Origin: Allolobophora icterica
Taxonomy: Eukaryota; Annelida; Clitellata; Crassiclitellata; Lumbricidae
Direction: 5' to 3'
DNA: 64,000 nucleotides
Assembly (NCBI GenBank): GCA_963556255.1
Contig: OY744615.1
Span: 6,941,217-7,005,216, forward strand
The position numbers and the translations under genes were made by a program. The notes under the pieces are model-generated. The model did not search any database. It saw only the letters and a program-made list of their open reading frames with translations, and was not told the origin of the DNA. Every line of letters starts with the position of its first letter. The stretch's first letter is position 1. Positions 1 to 13,310 of this stretch are shown in pieces.

Positions 1-2400
1 CGCCGAGGCCTTGCGACCGCACTGAAGCGCAACACCGAGAGAGACGTACACGATTTTCGTGTCGATGAGCATTGGTGATCGTCGTGAAACGGTGAGCTCT
101 CATTAAAATAGACGCCAGCCAATCGCCATCGTCCGAAAGACACAAGGGCACTATATATTGTGCGAATTAGGTTTCGGAAAAACTGAAGTAAGTAAGTTGA
201 CGTTTCTCAAAAAAGCTCAGTAAGTACACGGACCGAAGTAGGTATGTACGTACGTACGTTCGCTTTGCACAGAGAACAACAGTCTAAGAAACAGGCCAAT
301 TGGGGGTCTGAATACGACGTTAATCTTAGCGTGGCCAAACGCTCTCTTGCAATTTACAATGTAAAAATGTAAGTTCGACTCGCGCCGTCGTATGGTAGCG
401 GTTGGGTGCCCTCCGCCTTCTCCAGGCTTGGGACTGGCACCTCAGGTGGTCGCCGAGGCCTTGCGACCGCACTGTAGCGCAACACCGAGAGAGACGTACA
501 CGATTTTCGTGTCGATGAGCATTGGTGATCGTCGTGAAACGGTGAGCTCTCATTAATTTAAAATAGACGCCAGCCAATCGCCATCGTCCGAAAGACACAA
601 GGGCACTATATATAGTGCGAATTAAGTTTCGGAAAAACTGAAGTAAGTAAGTTGACGTTTCTCAAAAAAGCTCAGTAAGTACACGGACCGAAGTAGGTAT
701 GTACGTACGTACGTTCGCTTTGCACAGAGAACAACAGTGTAAGAAACGGGCCAATTAGTTGTCTGAATACGACGTTAATCTTAGCGTGGCCAAACGCTCT
801 CTTGTAATTTACTATGTAAAAAGTAAGTTCGACTCGTGCCGTCGTATAGTAGCGGTTGCGTGCCCTCCGCCTTCTCCAGGCTTGGGACTGGCACCTCAGG
901 TGGTCGCCGAGGCCTTGCGACCGCACTGTAGCGCAACACCGAGAGAGACGTACACGATTTTCGTGTCGATGAGCATTGGTGATCGTCGTGAAACGGTGAG
1001 CTCTCATTAAAATAGACGCCAGCCAATCGCCATCGTCCGAAAGACACAAGGGCACTATATACAGTGCGAATTAAGTTTCGGAAAAACTGAAGTAAGATGA
1101 CGTTACTCAAAAAACCTCAGTAAGTACACGGACCGAAGAAGTTATGTACGTACGTACGTACGTACGTTCGCTTTGCACAGAGAACAACAGTCTAAGAAAC
1201 GGGCCAATTAGGCGTCTGAATACGACGTTAATCTTAGCGTGGCCAAACGCTCTCTTGCAATTTACTATGTAAAAAGTAAGTTCGACACGCGCCGTCGTAT
1301 AGTAGCGGTTGGTTGCCCTCCGCCTTCTCCAGGCTTGGGACTGGCACCGCAGGTGGTCGCCGAGGCCTTGCGACTGCACTGTAGCGCAGCACCGAGAGAG
1401 ACGTACACGATTTTCGTGTCGATGAGCATTGGTGATCGTCGTGAAACGGTGAACTCTCACTAAAATAGACGCCAGCCAATCGCCATCGTCCGAGAGACAC
1501 AAGGGCACTATATATAGTGCGAATTAAGTTTCAGAAAAACTGAGGTAGGGAAGTTGACGTTTCTCAAAAAACCTCAGTAAGTACACGGACCGACGAAGGC
1601 ACGTACGTACGTACGAACGTACGTTCGCTTTGCACAGAAAACAACAGTGTAAGAAACGGGCCAACTAGGTGTCTGAATACGACGTTAATCTTAGCGTGGC
1701 TTGCAATTTACTATGTAAAAAAGTAAGTTCGACTCGCGCCGTCGTATAGTAGCGGTTGGTTGCCCTCCGCCTTGTCCAGGCTTGGGACTGGCACCGCAGG
1801 TGGTCGCCGAGGCCTTGCGACCGCACTGAAGCGCAACACCGAGAGAGACGTACACGATTTTCTTGTCGATGAGCATTGGTGATCGTCGTGAAACGGTGAG
1901 CTCTCATTAAAATAGACGCCAGCCAATCGCCATCGTCCGAAAGACACACGGGCACTATATATAGTGCGAATTAAGTTTCAGAAAAACTGAGGTAGGGAAG
2001 TTGACGTTTCTCAAAAACCTCAGTAAGTACACGGACCGAAGTAGATATGTACGTACGTACTTTCGCTTTGCACAGAGAACAACAGTATAAGAAACGGGCC
2101 AATCGGGGGTCTGAATACGACGTTAATCTTAGCGTGGCCAAACGCTCTCTTGCAATTTACTATGTATAAAAGTAAGTTCGACTCCCGCCGTCGCATAGCA
2201 GCGGTTGGTTGCCCCCCGACTTCTCCAGGCTTGGGACTGGCACCTCAGGTGGTCGCCGAGGCCTTGCGACCGCACTGTAGCGCAACACCGGGAGAGGCGT
2301 ACACGATTTTCGTGTCGATGAGCATTGGTGATCGTCGTGAAACGGTGAGCTCTCATTAAAATAGACGCCAGCCAATCGCCATCGTCCGAAAGACACACGG

Positions 2401-2850
2401 GCACTATATATAGTGCGAATTAAGTTTCGCAAAAATTGAAGTAAGTAAGCTGAGGTTTCTCAAAAAACCTCAGTAAGTACACGGACCGAAGAAGGAATGT
2501 ACGTACGTACGTTCGCTTTGCACAGAGAACAACAGCCTAAGAAAGAGGCCAATTAGGGGTCTGAATACGACGTTAATCTTAGCGTGGCCAAACGCTCTCT
2601 TGCAATTTACAATGTGAAAATGTAAGTTCGACTCGCGCCGTCGTATAGTAGCGGTTGGTTGCCCTCCGCCTGCTCCAGGCTTGGGACTGGCACCTCAGGT
2701 GGTCGCCGAGGCCTTGCGACCGCACTGTAGCGCAACACCGAGAGAGACGTACACGATTTTCGTGTCGATGAGCATTGGTGATCGTCGTGAAACGGTGAAC
2801 TCTCATTAAAATAGACGCCAGCCAATCGCCATCGTCCGAAAGACACAAGG
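2401..2850. repeat. Representative satellite monomer (450 bp)
   Basis: This monomer illustrates the landmarks shared by most copies. They are a 16-bp perfect palindrome at 2401-2416, a self-complementary (ACGT)3 tract at 2501-2512, the stem GGTCGC/GCGACC around an AGGCCT core at 2701-2721, and the hairpin ACACGA-TTT-TCGTGT at 2751-2765. A weak tRNA-like box pair is also present: TGGCCAAACG at 2585-2594 and AGTTCGACTCG at 2625-2635, 40 bases apart. Seen directly; any function of these dyads is inference. Confidence 0.9.
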
Positions 2851-3744
2851 GCACTATATATAGTGCGAATTAAGTTTCGGAAAAACTGAAGTAAGTAAGT
2901 TGACGTTTCTCAAAAAAGCTCAGTAACTACACGGACCGAAGTAGGTATGTACGTACGTACGTTCGCTTTGCACAGAGAACAACAGTGTAAGAAACGGGCC
3001 AATTAGTTGTCTGAATACGACGTTAATCTTAGCGTGGCCAAATGCTCTCTTGCAATTTACTATGTAAAAAGTAAGTTCGACTCGCGCCGTCGTATAGTAG
3101 CGGTTGCGTGCCCTCCGCCTTCTCCAGGCTTGGGACTGGCACCTCAGGTGGTCGCCGAGGCCTTGCGACCGCACTGTAGCGCAACACCGAGAGAGACGTA
3201 CACGATTTTCGTGTCGATGAGCATTGGTGATCGTCGTGAAACGGTGAGCTGTCATTAAAATAGACGCCAGCCAATCGCCATCGTCCGAAAGACACAAGGG
3301 CACTATATACAGTGCGAATTAAGTTTCGGAAAAACTGAAGTAAGATGACGTTACTCAAAAAAGCTCAGTAAGTACACGGACCGAAGAAGTTATGTACGTA
3401 CGTACGTACGTACGTTCGCTTTGCACAGAGAACAACAGTCTAAGAAACGGGCCAATTAGGCGTCTGAATACGACGTTAATCTTAGCGTGGCCAAACGCTC
3501 TCTTGCAATTTACTATGTAAAAAAGTAAGTTCGACACGCGCCGTCGTATAGTAGCGGTTGGTTGCCCTCCGCCTTCTCCAGGCTTGGGACTGGCACCGCA
3601 GGTGGTCGCCGAGGCCTTGCGACCGCACTGAAGCGCAACACCGAGAGAGACGTACACGATTTTCGTGTCGATGAGCATTGGTGATCGTCGTGAAACGGTG
3701 AGCTCTCATTAAAATAGACGCCAGCCAAACGCCATCGTCCGAAA

Positions 3745-4215
3745 GACACAGTGTAAGAAACGGGCCAACTAGGTGTCTGAATACGACGTTAATCTTAGCG
3801 TGGCTTGCAATTAACTATGTAAAAAAGTAAGTTCGACTCGCTCCGTCGTATAGTAGCGGTTGGTTGCCCTCCGCCTTCTCCAGGCTTGGGACTGGCACCG
3901 CAGGTGGTCGCCGAGGCCTTGCGACCGCACTGGGACGTTAATCTTAGCGTGGCCAAACGCTTTCTTCCAATTTACTATGTAAAAAGTAAGTTCGACTCGT
4001 GCCGTCATATAGTAGCGGTTGGTTGCCCTCCGCCTTCTCCAGGCTTGGGACTGGCACCGCAGGTGGTCGCCGAGGCCTTGCGACCGCACTGAAGCGCAAC
4101 ACCGAGAGAGACGTACACGATTTTCGTGTCGATGAGCATTGGTGATCGTCGTGAAACGGTGAGCTCTCATTAAAATAGACGCCAGCGAAACGCCATCGTC
4201 CGAAAGACACAGTGT
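3745..4215. repeat. Truncated hybrid satellite monomers
   Basis: At about 3750 and 4211 the monomer end (CGAAAGACACA) joins directly to GTGTAAGAAACGGGCC. This skips the palindrome and the ACGT tract, a loss of roughly 150 bp. At about 3931 the text CGACCGCACTG joins directly to GGACGTTAATC, giving a further short unit. These look like internal deletions or unequal exchanges that produced two short tandem units with nearly the same junction. Confidence 0.8.
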
Positions 4216-6836
4216 AAGAAACGGGCCAACTAGGTGTCTGAATACGACGTTAATCTTAGCGTGGCTTGCAATTAACTATGTAAAAAAGTAAGTTCGACTC
4301 GCTCCGTCGTATAGTAGCGGTTGGTTGCCCTCCGCCTTCTCCAGGCTTGGGACTGGCACCGCAGGTGGTCGCCGAGGCCTTGCGACCGCACTGAAGCGCA
4401 ACACCGAGAGAGACGTACACGATTTTCGTGTCGATGAGCATTGGTGATCGTCGTGAAACGGTGAGCTCTCATTAAAATAGACGCCAGCCAAACGCCATCG
4501 TCCGAAAGACACAAGGGCACTATATATAGTGCGAATTAGGTTTCGGAAAACTGAAGTAGGTAAGTTGACGTTTCTCAAAAAAGCTCAGTAAGTACACGGA
4601 CCGAAGTAGGTATGTACGTACGTACGTTCGCTTTGCACAGAGAACAACAGTCTAAGAAACAGGCCAATCAGGGGTCTGAATACGACGTTAATCTTAGCGT
4701 GGCCAAACGCTCTCTTGCAATTTACTATGTAAAATGTAAGTTCGACTCGCGCCGTCGTATTGTACGGTTGCGTGCCCTCCGCCTTCTCCAGGCTTGGGAC
4801 TGGCACCTCAGGTGGTCGCCGAGGCCTTGCGACCGCACTGTAGCGCAACACCGAGAGAGACGTACACGATTTTCGTGTCGATGAGCATTGGTGATCGTCG
4901 TGAAACGGTGAGCTCTCATTAAAATAGACGCCAGCCAATCGCCATCGTCCGAAAGACACAAGGGCACTATATATAGTGCGAATTAAGTTTCGGAAAAACT
5001 GAAGTAAGTTGCCGCTTCTCAAAAAACCTCAGTAAGTACACGGACCGAAGTAGGTATGTACGTACGTACGTTCGCTTTGCACAGAGAACAGCAGTCTAAG
5101 AAACAGGCCAATTAGGGGTCTGAATACGACGTTAATCTTAGCGTGGCCAAACGCTCTCTTGCAATTTACAATGTAAAAATGTAAGTTCGACTCGCGCCGT
5201 CGTATAGTAGCGGTTGGTTGCCCTCCGCCTTCTCCAGGCTTGGGACTGGCACCTCAGGTGGTCGCCGAGGCCTTGCGACTCCACTGTAGCGCAACACCGA
5301 GAGAGACGTACACGATTTTCGTGTCGATGAGCATTGGTGATCGTCGTGAAACGGTGAGCTCTCATTAAAATAGACGCCAGCCAATCGCCATCGTCCGAAA
5401 GACACAAGGGCACTATATATAGTGCGAATTAAGTTTCGGAAAAACTGAGGTAAGTAAGTTGACGTTTCTCAAAAAACCTCAGTAAGTACACGGACCGAAG
5501 TAGGTATGTACGTACGAACGTACGTTCGCTTTGCACAGAGAACAACAGTCTAAGAAACGGGCCAATTAGGTGTCTGAATACGACGTTAATCTTAGCGTGG
5601 CCAAACGCTCTCTTGCAATTTACTATGTCAAAAAGTAAGTTCGACTCGCGCCGTCGTATAGTAGCGGTTGGTTGCCCTCTGCCTTCTCCAGGCTTGGGAC
5701 TGGCACCTCAGGTGGTCGCCGAGGCCTTGCGATCGCACTGTAGCGCAACACCGAGAGAGACATAACGATTTTCGTGTCGATGAGCATTGGTGATCGTCGT
5801 GAAACGGTGAGCTCTCATTAAAATAGACGCCAGCCAATCGCCATCGTCCGAAAGACACAAGGGCACTATATATAGTGCGAATTAAGTTTCGGAAAATCTG
5901 AAGTAAGTTGACGCTTCTCAAAAAACCTCAGTAAGTACACGGACCGAAGTAGGTATGTACGTACGTACGTTCGCTTTGCACAGAGAACAACAGTCTAAGA
6001 AACAGGTGAATTAGGGGGTCTGAATACAACGTTAATCTTGGCGTGGCCAAACGCTCTCTTGCAATTTACTATGTCAAAAAGTAAGTTCGACTCGCGCCGT
6101 CGTATAGTAGCGGTTGGGTGCACTCCGCCTTCTCCAGGCTTGGGACTGGCACCTCAGGTGGTCGCCGAGGCCTTGCGACCGCACTGTAGCGCAACACCGA
6201 GAGAGACGTACGCGATTTTCGTGTCGATGAGCATTGGTGATCGTCGTGAAACGGTGAACTCTCATTAAAATAGACGCCAGCCAATCGCCATCGTCCGAAA
6301 GACACAAGGGCACTACATATAGTGCGAATTAAGTTTCGGAAAAACTGAAGTAAGTTGACGCTTCTCAAAAAACCTCAGTAAGTACACGGACCGAAGTAGG
6401 TATGTACGTACGTACGTTCGCTTTGCACAGAGAACAACAGTGTAAGAAATGGGCCAAATAGGTGTCTGAATACGACGTTAATCTTAGCGTGGCCAAACGC
6501 TCTCTTGTAATTTACTATGTAAAAAGTAAGTTCGACTCGCGCCGTCGTATAGTAGCGGTTGGGTGCCCTCCGCCTTCTCCAGGCTTGGGACTGGCACCAC
6601 AGGTGGTCGCCGAGGCCTTGCGATCGCACTGCCGAGAGAGACGTACACGATTTTCGTGTCGATGAGCATTGGTGATCGTCGTGAAACGGTGAGCTCTCAT
6701 TAAAATAGACGCCAGCCAATCGCCATCGTCCGAAAGACACAATGGCACTATATACCGTGCGAATTAAGTTTCGGAAAAACTGAAGTAAGATGACGTTACT
6801 CAAAAAACCTCAGTAAGTACACGGACCGAAGAAGTT

Positions 6837-8050
6837 ATGTACGTACGTACGTACGTACGTTCGCTTTGCACAGAGAACAACAGTCTTAGAAACAGGCCAA
6901 TTAGGGGTCTGAATACGACGTTAATCTTGGCGTGGCCAAACGCTCTCTTGCAATTTACTATGTCAAAAAGTAAGTTCGACTCGCGCCGTCTTATAGTAGC
7001 GGTTGGGTGTCCTCCGCCTTCTCCAGGCTTGGGACTGGCACCTCAGGTGGTCGCCGAGGCCTTGCGACCGCACTGTAGCGCAACACCGAGAGAGACGTAC
7101 ACGATTTTCGTGTCGATGAGCATTGGTGATCGTCGTGAAACGGTGAACTCTCATTAAAATAAACGCCAGCCAATCGCCATCGTCCGAAAGACACAAGGGC
7201 ACTATATATAGTGCGAATTAGGTTTCAGAAAAACTGAGGTAGGGAAGTTGACGTTTCTCAAAAAACCTCAGTAAGTACACGGACCGAAGAAGGCACGTAC
7301 GTACGGACGAACGTACGTTCGCTTTGCACAGAAAACAACAGTGTAAGAAACGGGCCAACTAGGTGTCTTAATACGACGTTAATCTTAGCGTGGCTTGCAA
7401 TTTACTATGTAAAAAAGTAAGTTCGACTCGCGCCGTCGTATAGTAGCGCTTGCGTGCCCTCCGCCTTCTGCAGGCTTGGGAATGGCACCGCAGGTGGTCG
7501 CCGAGGCCTTGCGACCGCACTGAAGCGCAACACCGAGAGAGACGTACACGATTTTCGTGTCGATGAGCATTGGTGATCGTCGTGAAACGGTGAGCTGTCA
7601 TTAAAATAGACGCCAGCCAATCGCCATCGTCCGAAAGGCACAACGGCACTATATATAGTGCGAATTAGGTTTCGGAAAAACTGAAGTAAGTAAGTTGACG
7701 TTTCTCAAAAAAGCTCAGTAAGTACACGGACCGAAGTAGGTATGTACGTACGTACGTTCGCTTTGCACAGAGAACAACAGTCTAAGAAACAGGCCAATCA
7801 GGGGTCTGAATACGACGTTAATCTTAGCGTGGCCAAACGCTCTCTTGCAATTTACAATGTAAAAATGTAAGTTCGACTCGCGCCGTCGTATGGTAGCGGT
7901 TGCGTGCCCTCCGCCTTCTCCAGGCTTGGGACTGGCACCTCAGGTGGTCGCCGAGGCCTTGCGACCGCACTGTAGCGCAACACCGAGAGAGACGTAACGA
8001 TTTTCGTGTCGATGAGCATTGGTGATCGTCGTGAAACGGTGAGCTCTCAT
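6837..8050. repeat. Block duplicated at 13537-14750 (offset 6,700)
   Basis: The two stretches share rare variants in the same order: AACAGTCTTAGAAAC, GTACGGACGAACG, GTGTCTTAATACG, CTTCTGCAGGCTTGGGAATGG and CACAACGGCACT. The later copy ends close to the mariner insertion. Confidence 0.85.
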
Positions 8051-8990
8051 TAAAATAGACGCCAGCCAATCGCCATCGTCCGAAAGACACAAGGGCACTA
8101 TATATAGTGCGAATTAAGTTTCGGAAAAACTGAAGTAAGTTGACGCTTCTCAAAAAACCTCAGTAAGTACACGGACCGAAGTAGGTATGTACGTACGTAC
8201 GTTCGCTTTGCACAGAGAACAACAGTCTAAGAAACAGGCCAATTAGGGGACTGAATACGACGTTAATCTTAGCGTGGCCAAACGCTCTCTTGCAATTTAC
8301 AATGTAAAAATGTAAGTTCGACTCGCGCCGTCGTATAGTAGCGGATGGGTGCCCTCCGCCTTCTCCAGGCTTGGGACTGGCACCGCAGGTGGTCGCCGAG
8401 GCCTTGCGAAGGCACTGTAGCGCAACACCGAGAGAGACGTACACGATTTTCGTGTCGATGAGCATTGGTGATCGTCGTGAAACGGTGAGCTCTCATTAAA
8501 ATAGACGCCAGCCAATCGCCATCGTCCGAAAGACACAAGGGCACTATATATAGTGCGAATTAAGTTTCGGAAAAAGTGAAGTAAGTTGACGCTTCTCAAA
8601 AAACCTCAGTAAGTACACGGACCGAAGTAGGTATGTACGTACGTACGTTCGCTTTGCACAGAGAACAACAGTCTAAGAAACAGGCCAATTAGGGGTCTGA
8701 ATACGACGTTAATCTTGGCGTGGCCAAACGCTCTCTTGCAATTTACTATGTAAAAAAGTAAGTTCGACTCGCGCCGTCGTATAGTAGCGGTTGGGTGCAC
8801 TCCGCCTTCTCCAGGCTTGGGACTGGCACCTCAGGTGGTCGCCGAGGCCTTGCGACCGCACTGTAGCGCAACACCGAGAGAGACGTACACGATTTTCGTG
8901 TCGATGAGCATTGGTGATCGTCGTGAAACGGTGAGCTCTCATTAAAATAGACGCCAGCCAATCGCCATCGTCCGAAAGACACAAGGGCAC
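7810..8990. repeat. Block duplicated at 15768-16948 (offset 7,958)
   Basis: Both stretches share AGGGGACTGAATACG, GTAGCGGATGGGTG, GTTGGGTGCACTCCG and CGGAAAAAGTGAAG in the same order and spacing. The later copy lies just after the mariner element. One extra monomer follows it before the next block, which accounts for the change of offset from 7,958 to 8,403. Confidence 0.85.
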
Positions 8991-8999
8991 TATATACAG

Positions 9000-11900
9000 T
9001 GCGAATTAAGTTTCGGAAAACTGAAGTAAGTAAGTTGACGTTTCTCAAAAAAGCTGAGTAAGTACACGGACCGAAGTAGGTATGTACGTACGTACGTTCG
9101 CTTTGCACAGAGAACAACAGTGTAAGAAACGGGCCAATTAGGTGTCTGAATACGACGTTAATCTTAGCGTGGCCAAACGCTCTCTTGTAATTTACTATGT
9201 AAAAAGTACGTTCGACTCGCGCCGTCGTATAGTAGCGGTTGCGTGCCCTCCGCCTTCTCCAGGCTTGGGACTGGCACCTCAGGTGGTCGCCGAGGCCTTG
9301 CGACCGCACTGTAGCGCAACACCGAGAGAGACGTACACGATTTTCGTGTCGATGAGCATTGGTGATCGTCGTGAAACGGTGAGCTCTCATTAAAATAGAC
9401 GCCAGCCAATCGCCATCGTCCGAAAGACAAAAGGGCACTATATACAGTGCGTACTAAGTTTCGGAAAAACTGAAGTAAGATGACGTTACTCAAAAAAGCT
9501 CAGTAAGTACACGGACCGAAGAAGTTATGTACTTACGTACGTACGTACGTTCGCTTTGCACAGAGAACAACAGTCTAAGAAACGGGCCAATTAGGCGTCT
9601 GAATACGACGTTAATCTTAGCGTGGCTTGCAATTTACTATGTAAAAAAGTAAGTTCGACTCGCGCCGTCTTATTGTAGCGGTTGGGTGCCCTCCGCCTTC
9701 TCCAGGCTTGGGACTGGCACCTCAGGTGGTCGCCGAGGCCTTGCGACCGCACTGTAGCGCAACACCGAGAGAGACGTACACGAGTTTCGTGTCGATGAGC
9801 ATTGGTGATCGTCGTGAAACGGTGAACTCTCATTAAAATAGACGCCAGCCAATCGCCATCGTCCGAAAGACACAAGGGCACTATATATAGTGCGAATTAA
9901 GTTTCAGAAAAACTGAGGTAGGGAAGTTGACGTTTCTCAAAAAACCTCAGTAAGTACACGGACCGAAGAAGGCACGTACGTACGTACGAACGTACGTTTG
10001 CTTTGCACAGAAAACAACAGTGTAAGAAACGGGCCAACTAGGTGTCTGAATACGACGTTAATCTTAGCGTGGCTTGCAATTTACTATGTAAAAAAGTAAG
10101 TTCGACTCGCGCCGTCGTATAGTAGCGCTTGCGTGCCCTCCGCCTTCTCCAGGCTTGGGACTGGCACCGCAGGTGGTCGCCGAGGCCTTGCGACCGCACT
10201 GAAGCGCAACACCGAGAGAGACGTACACGATTTTCGTGTCGATGAGCATTGGTGATCGTCGTGAAACGGTGAGCTGTCATTAAAATAGACGCCAGCCAAT
10301 CGCCATCGTCCGAAAGGAACAAGGGCACTATATATAGTGCGAATTAGGTTTCGGAAAAACTGAAGTAAGTAAGTTGACGTTTCTCAAAAAAGCTCAGTAA
10401 GTACACGGACCGAAGTAGGTATGTACGTACGTACGTTCGCTTTGCACAGAGAACAACAGTCTAAGAAACAGGCCAATCAGGGGTCTGAATACAACGTTAA
10501 TCTTAGCATGGCCAAACGCGCTCTTGCAATTTACTGTGTAAGAAAGTAAGTTCGACTCGCGCCGTCGTATAGTAGCGGTTGGTTGCCCTCCGCCTTCTCC
10601 AGGCTTGGGACTGGCACCTCAGGTGGTCGCCGAGGCCTTGCGACCGCACAGTAGCGCAACACCGAGAGAGACGTAACGATTTTCGTGTCGATGAGCATTG
10701 GTGATCGTCGTGAAACGGTGAGCTCTCATTAAAATAGACGCCAGCCAATCGCCATCGTCCGAAAGACACAAGGGCACTATATATAGTGCGAATTAAGTTT
10801 CGGAAAAACTGAAGTAAGTTGACGCTTCTCAAAAAACCTCAGTAAGTACACGGACCGAAGTAGATATGTACGTACGTACGTTCGCTTTGCACAGAGAACA
10901 ACAGTGTAAGAAACGGGCCAATTAGGTGTCTGAATACGACGTTAATCTTAGCGTGGCCAAACGCTCTCTTGTAATTTACTATGTAAAAAGTACGTTCGAC
11001 TCGCGCCGTCGTATAGTAGCGGTTGCGTGCCCTCCGCCTTCTCCAGGCTTGGGACTGGCACCTCAGGTGGTCGCCGAGGCCTTGCGACCGCACTGTAGCG
11101 CAACACCGAGAGAGACGTACACGATTTTCGTGTCGATGAGCATTGGTGATCGTCGTGAAACGGTGAGCTCTCATTAAAATAGACGCCAGCCAATCGCCAT
11201 CGTCCGAAAGACACAAGGGCACAATATACAGTGCGTACTAAGTTTCGGAAAAACTGAAGTAAGATGACGTTACTCAAAAAGCTCAGTAAGTACACGGACC
11301 GAAGAAGTAATGTACTTACGTACGTACGTACGTTCGCTTTGCACAGAGAACAACAGTCTAAGAAACGGGCCAATTAGGCGTCTGAATACGACGTTAATCT
11401 TAGCGTGGCTTGCAATTTACTATGTAAAAAAGTAAGTTCGACTCGCGCCGTCTTATAGTAGCGGTTGGGTGCCCTCCGCCTTCTCCAGGCTTGGGACTGG
11501 CACCTCAGGTGGTCGCCGAGGCCTTGCGACCGCACTGTAGCGCAACACCGAGAGAGACGTACACGAGTTTCGTGTCGATGAGCATTGGTGATCGTCGTGA
11601 AACGGTGAACTCTCATTAAAATAGACGCCAGCCAATCGCCATCGTCCGAAAGACACAAGGGCACTATATATAGTGCGAATTAAGTTTCAGAAAAACTGAG
11701 GTAGGGAAGTTGACGTTTCTCAAAAAACCTCAGTAAGTACACGGACCGAAGAAGGCACGAACGTACGTACGAACGTACGTTTGCTTTGCACAGAAAACAA
11801 CAGTGTAAGAAACGGGCCAACTAGGTGTCTGAATACGACGTTAATCTTAGCGTGGCTTGCAATTTACTATGTAAAAAAGTAAGTTCGACTCGCGCCGTCG

Positions 11901-13310
11901 TATAGTAGCGCTTGCGTGCCCTCCGCCTTCTCCAGGCTTGGGACTGGCACCGCAGGTGGTCGCCGAGGCCTTGCGACCGCACTGAAGCGCAACACCGAGA
12001 GAGACGTACACGATTTTCGTGTCGATGAGCATTGGTGATCGTCGTGAAACGGTGAGCTGTCATTAAAATAGACGCCAGCCAATCGCCATCGTCCGAAAGG
12101 CACAAGGGCACTATATATAGTGCGAATTAGGTTTCTGAAAAACTGAAGTAAGTAAGTTGACGTTTCTCAAAAAAGCTCAGTAAGTACACGGACCGAAGTA
12201 GGTATGTACGTACGTACGTTCGCTTTGCACAGAGAACAACAGTCTAAGAAACAGGCCAATCAGGGGTCTGAATACAACGTTAATCTTAGCGTGGCCAAAC
12301 GCTCTCTTGCAATTTACTGTGTAAAAAAGTAAGTTCGACTCGCGCCGTCGTATAGTAGCGGTTGGTTGCCCTCCGCCTTCTCCAGGCTTGGGACTGGCAC
12401 CTCAGGTGGTCGCCGAGGCCTTGCGACCGCACTGTAGCGCAACACCGAGAGAGACGTAACGATTTTCGTGTCGATGAGCATTGGTGATCGTCGTGAAACG
12501 GTGAGCTCTCATTAAAATAGACGCCAGCCAATCGCCATCGTCCGAAAGACACAAGGGCACTATATATAGTGCGAATTAAGTTTCGGAAAAACTGAAGTAA
12601 GTTGACGCTTCTCAAAAAACCTCAGTAAGTACACGGACCGAAGTAGGTATGTACGTACGTACGTTCGTTTTGCACAGAGAACAACAGTATAAGAAACGGG
12701 CCAATCAGGGGTCTGAATACGACGTTAATCTTAGCGTGGCCAAACGCTTTCTTCCAATTTACTATGTAAAAAGTAAGTTCGACTCGCGCCGTCATATAGT
12801 AGCGGTTGGGTGCCCTCCGCCTTCTCCAGACTTTGGACTGGCACCTCAGGTGGTCGCCGAGGCCTTGCGACCGCACTGTAGCGCAACACCGAGAGAGACG
12901 TACACGATTTTCGTGTCGATGAGCATTGGTGATCGTCGTGAAACGGTGAGCTCTCATTAAAATAGACGCCAGCCAATCGCCATCGTCCGAAAGACACAAG
13001 GGCACTATATACAGTGCGAATTAAGTTTCGGAAAAACTGAAGTAAGATGACGTTACTCAAAAAAGCTCAGTAAGTACACGGACCGAAGAAGTTATGTACG
13101 TACGTACGTACGTACGTTCGCTTTGCACAGAGAACAACAGTCTAAGAAACGGGCCAATTAGGCGTCTGAATACGACTTTAATCTTAGCGTGGCTTGCAAT
13201 TTACTATGTAAAAAAGTAAGTTCGACTCGCGCCGTCGTATAGTAGCGGTTGGTTGCCCTCCGCCTTCTCCAGACTTGGGACTGGCACCTCAGGTGGTCGC
13301 CGAGGCCTTG
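9000..13310. repeat. 4.3-kb block duplicated at 17403-21713 (offset 8,403)
   Basis: The two blocks agree almost base for base over more than nine monomers, including private variants such as AGTGCGTACTAAG, GTACTTACGTACG and TTTCTTCCAATTT. Isolated differences can be seen, for example GACCGAAGAAG near 9525 against GACCGATGAAG near 17928, and CTTGCGTGCCC near 11913 against CTTGCATGGCC near 20316. This is a recent block duplication in the array. Confidence 0.9.
9050..12615. repeat. Two copies of a four-monomer higher-order repeat (~1,783 bp)
   Basis: Positions about 9050-10832 and 10833-12615 match each other at an offset of 1,783-1,784 bp. Shared diagnostic changes include GTACTTACG in the ACGT tract, ACACGAGTTTCG, and AAGGCACG or AAGGCACGA. 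Adjacent monomers inside the unit differ from one another more than the two units do. That is the usual definition of a higher-order repeat. A third, more diverged unit begins near 12,616. Confidence 0.85.
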
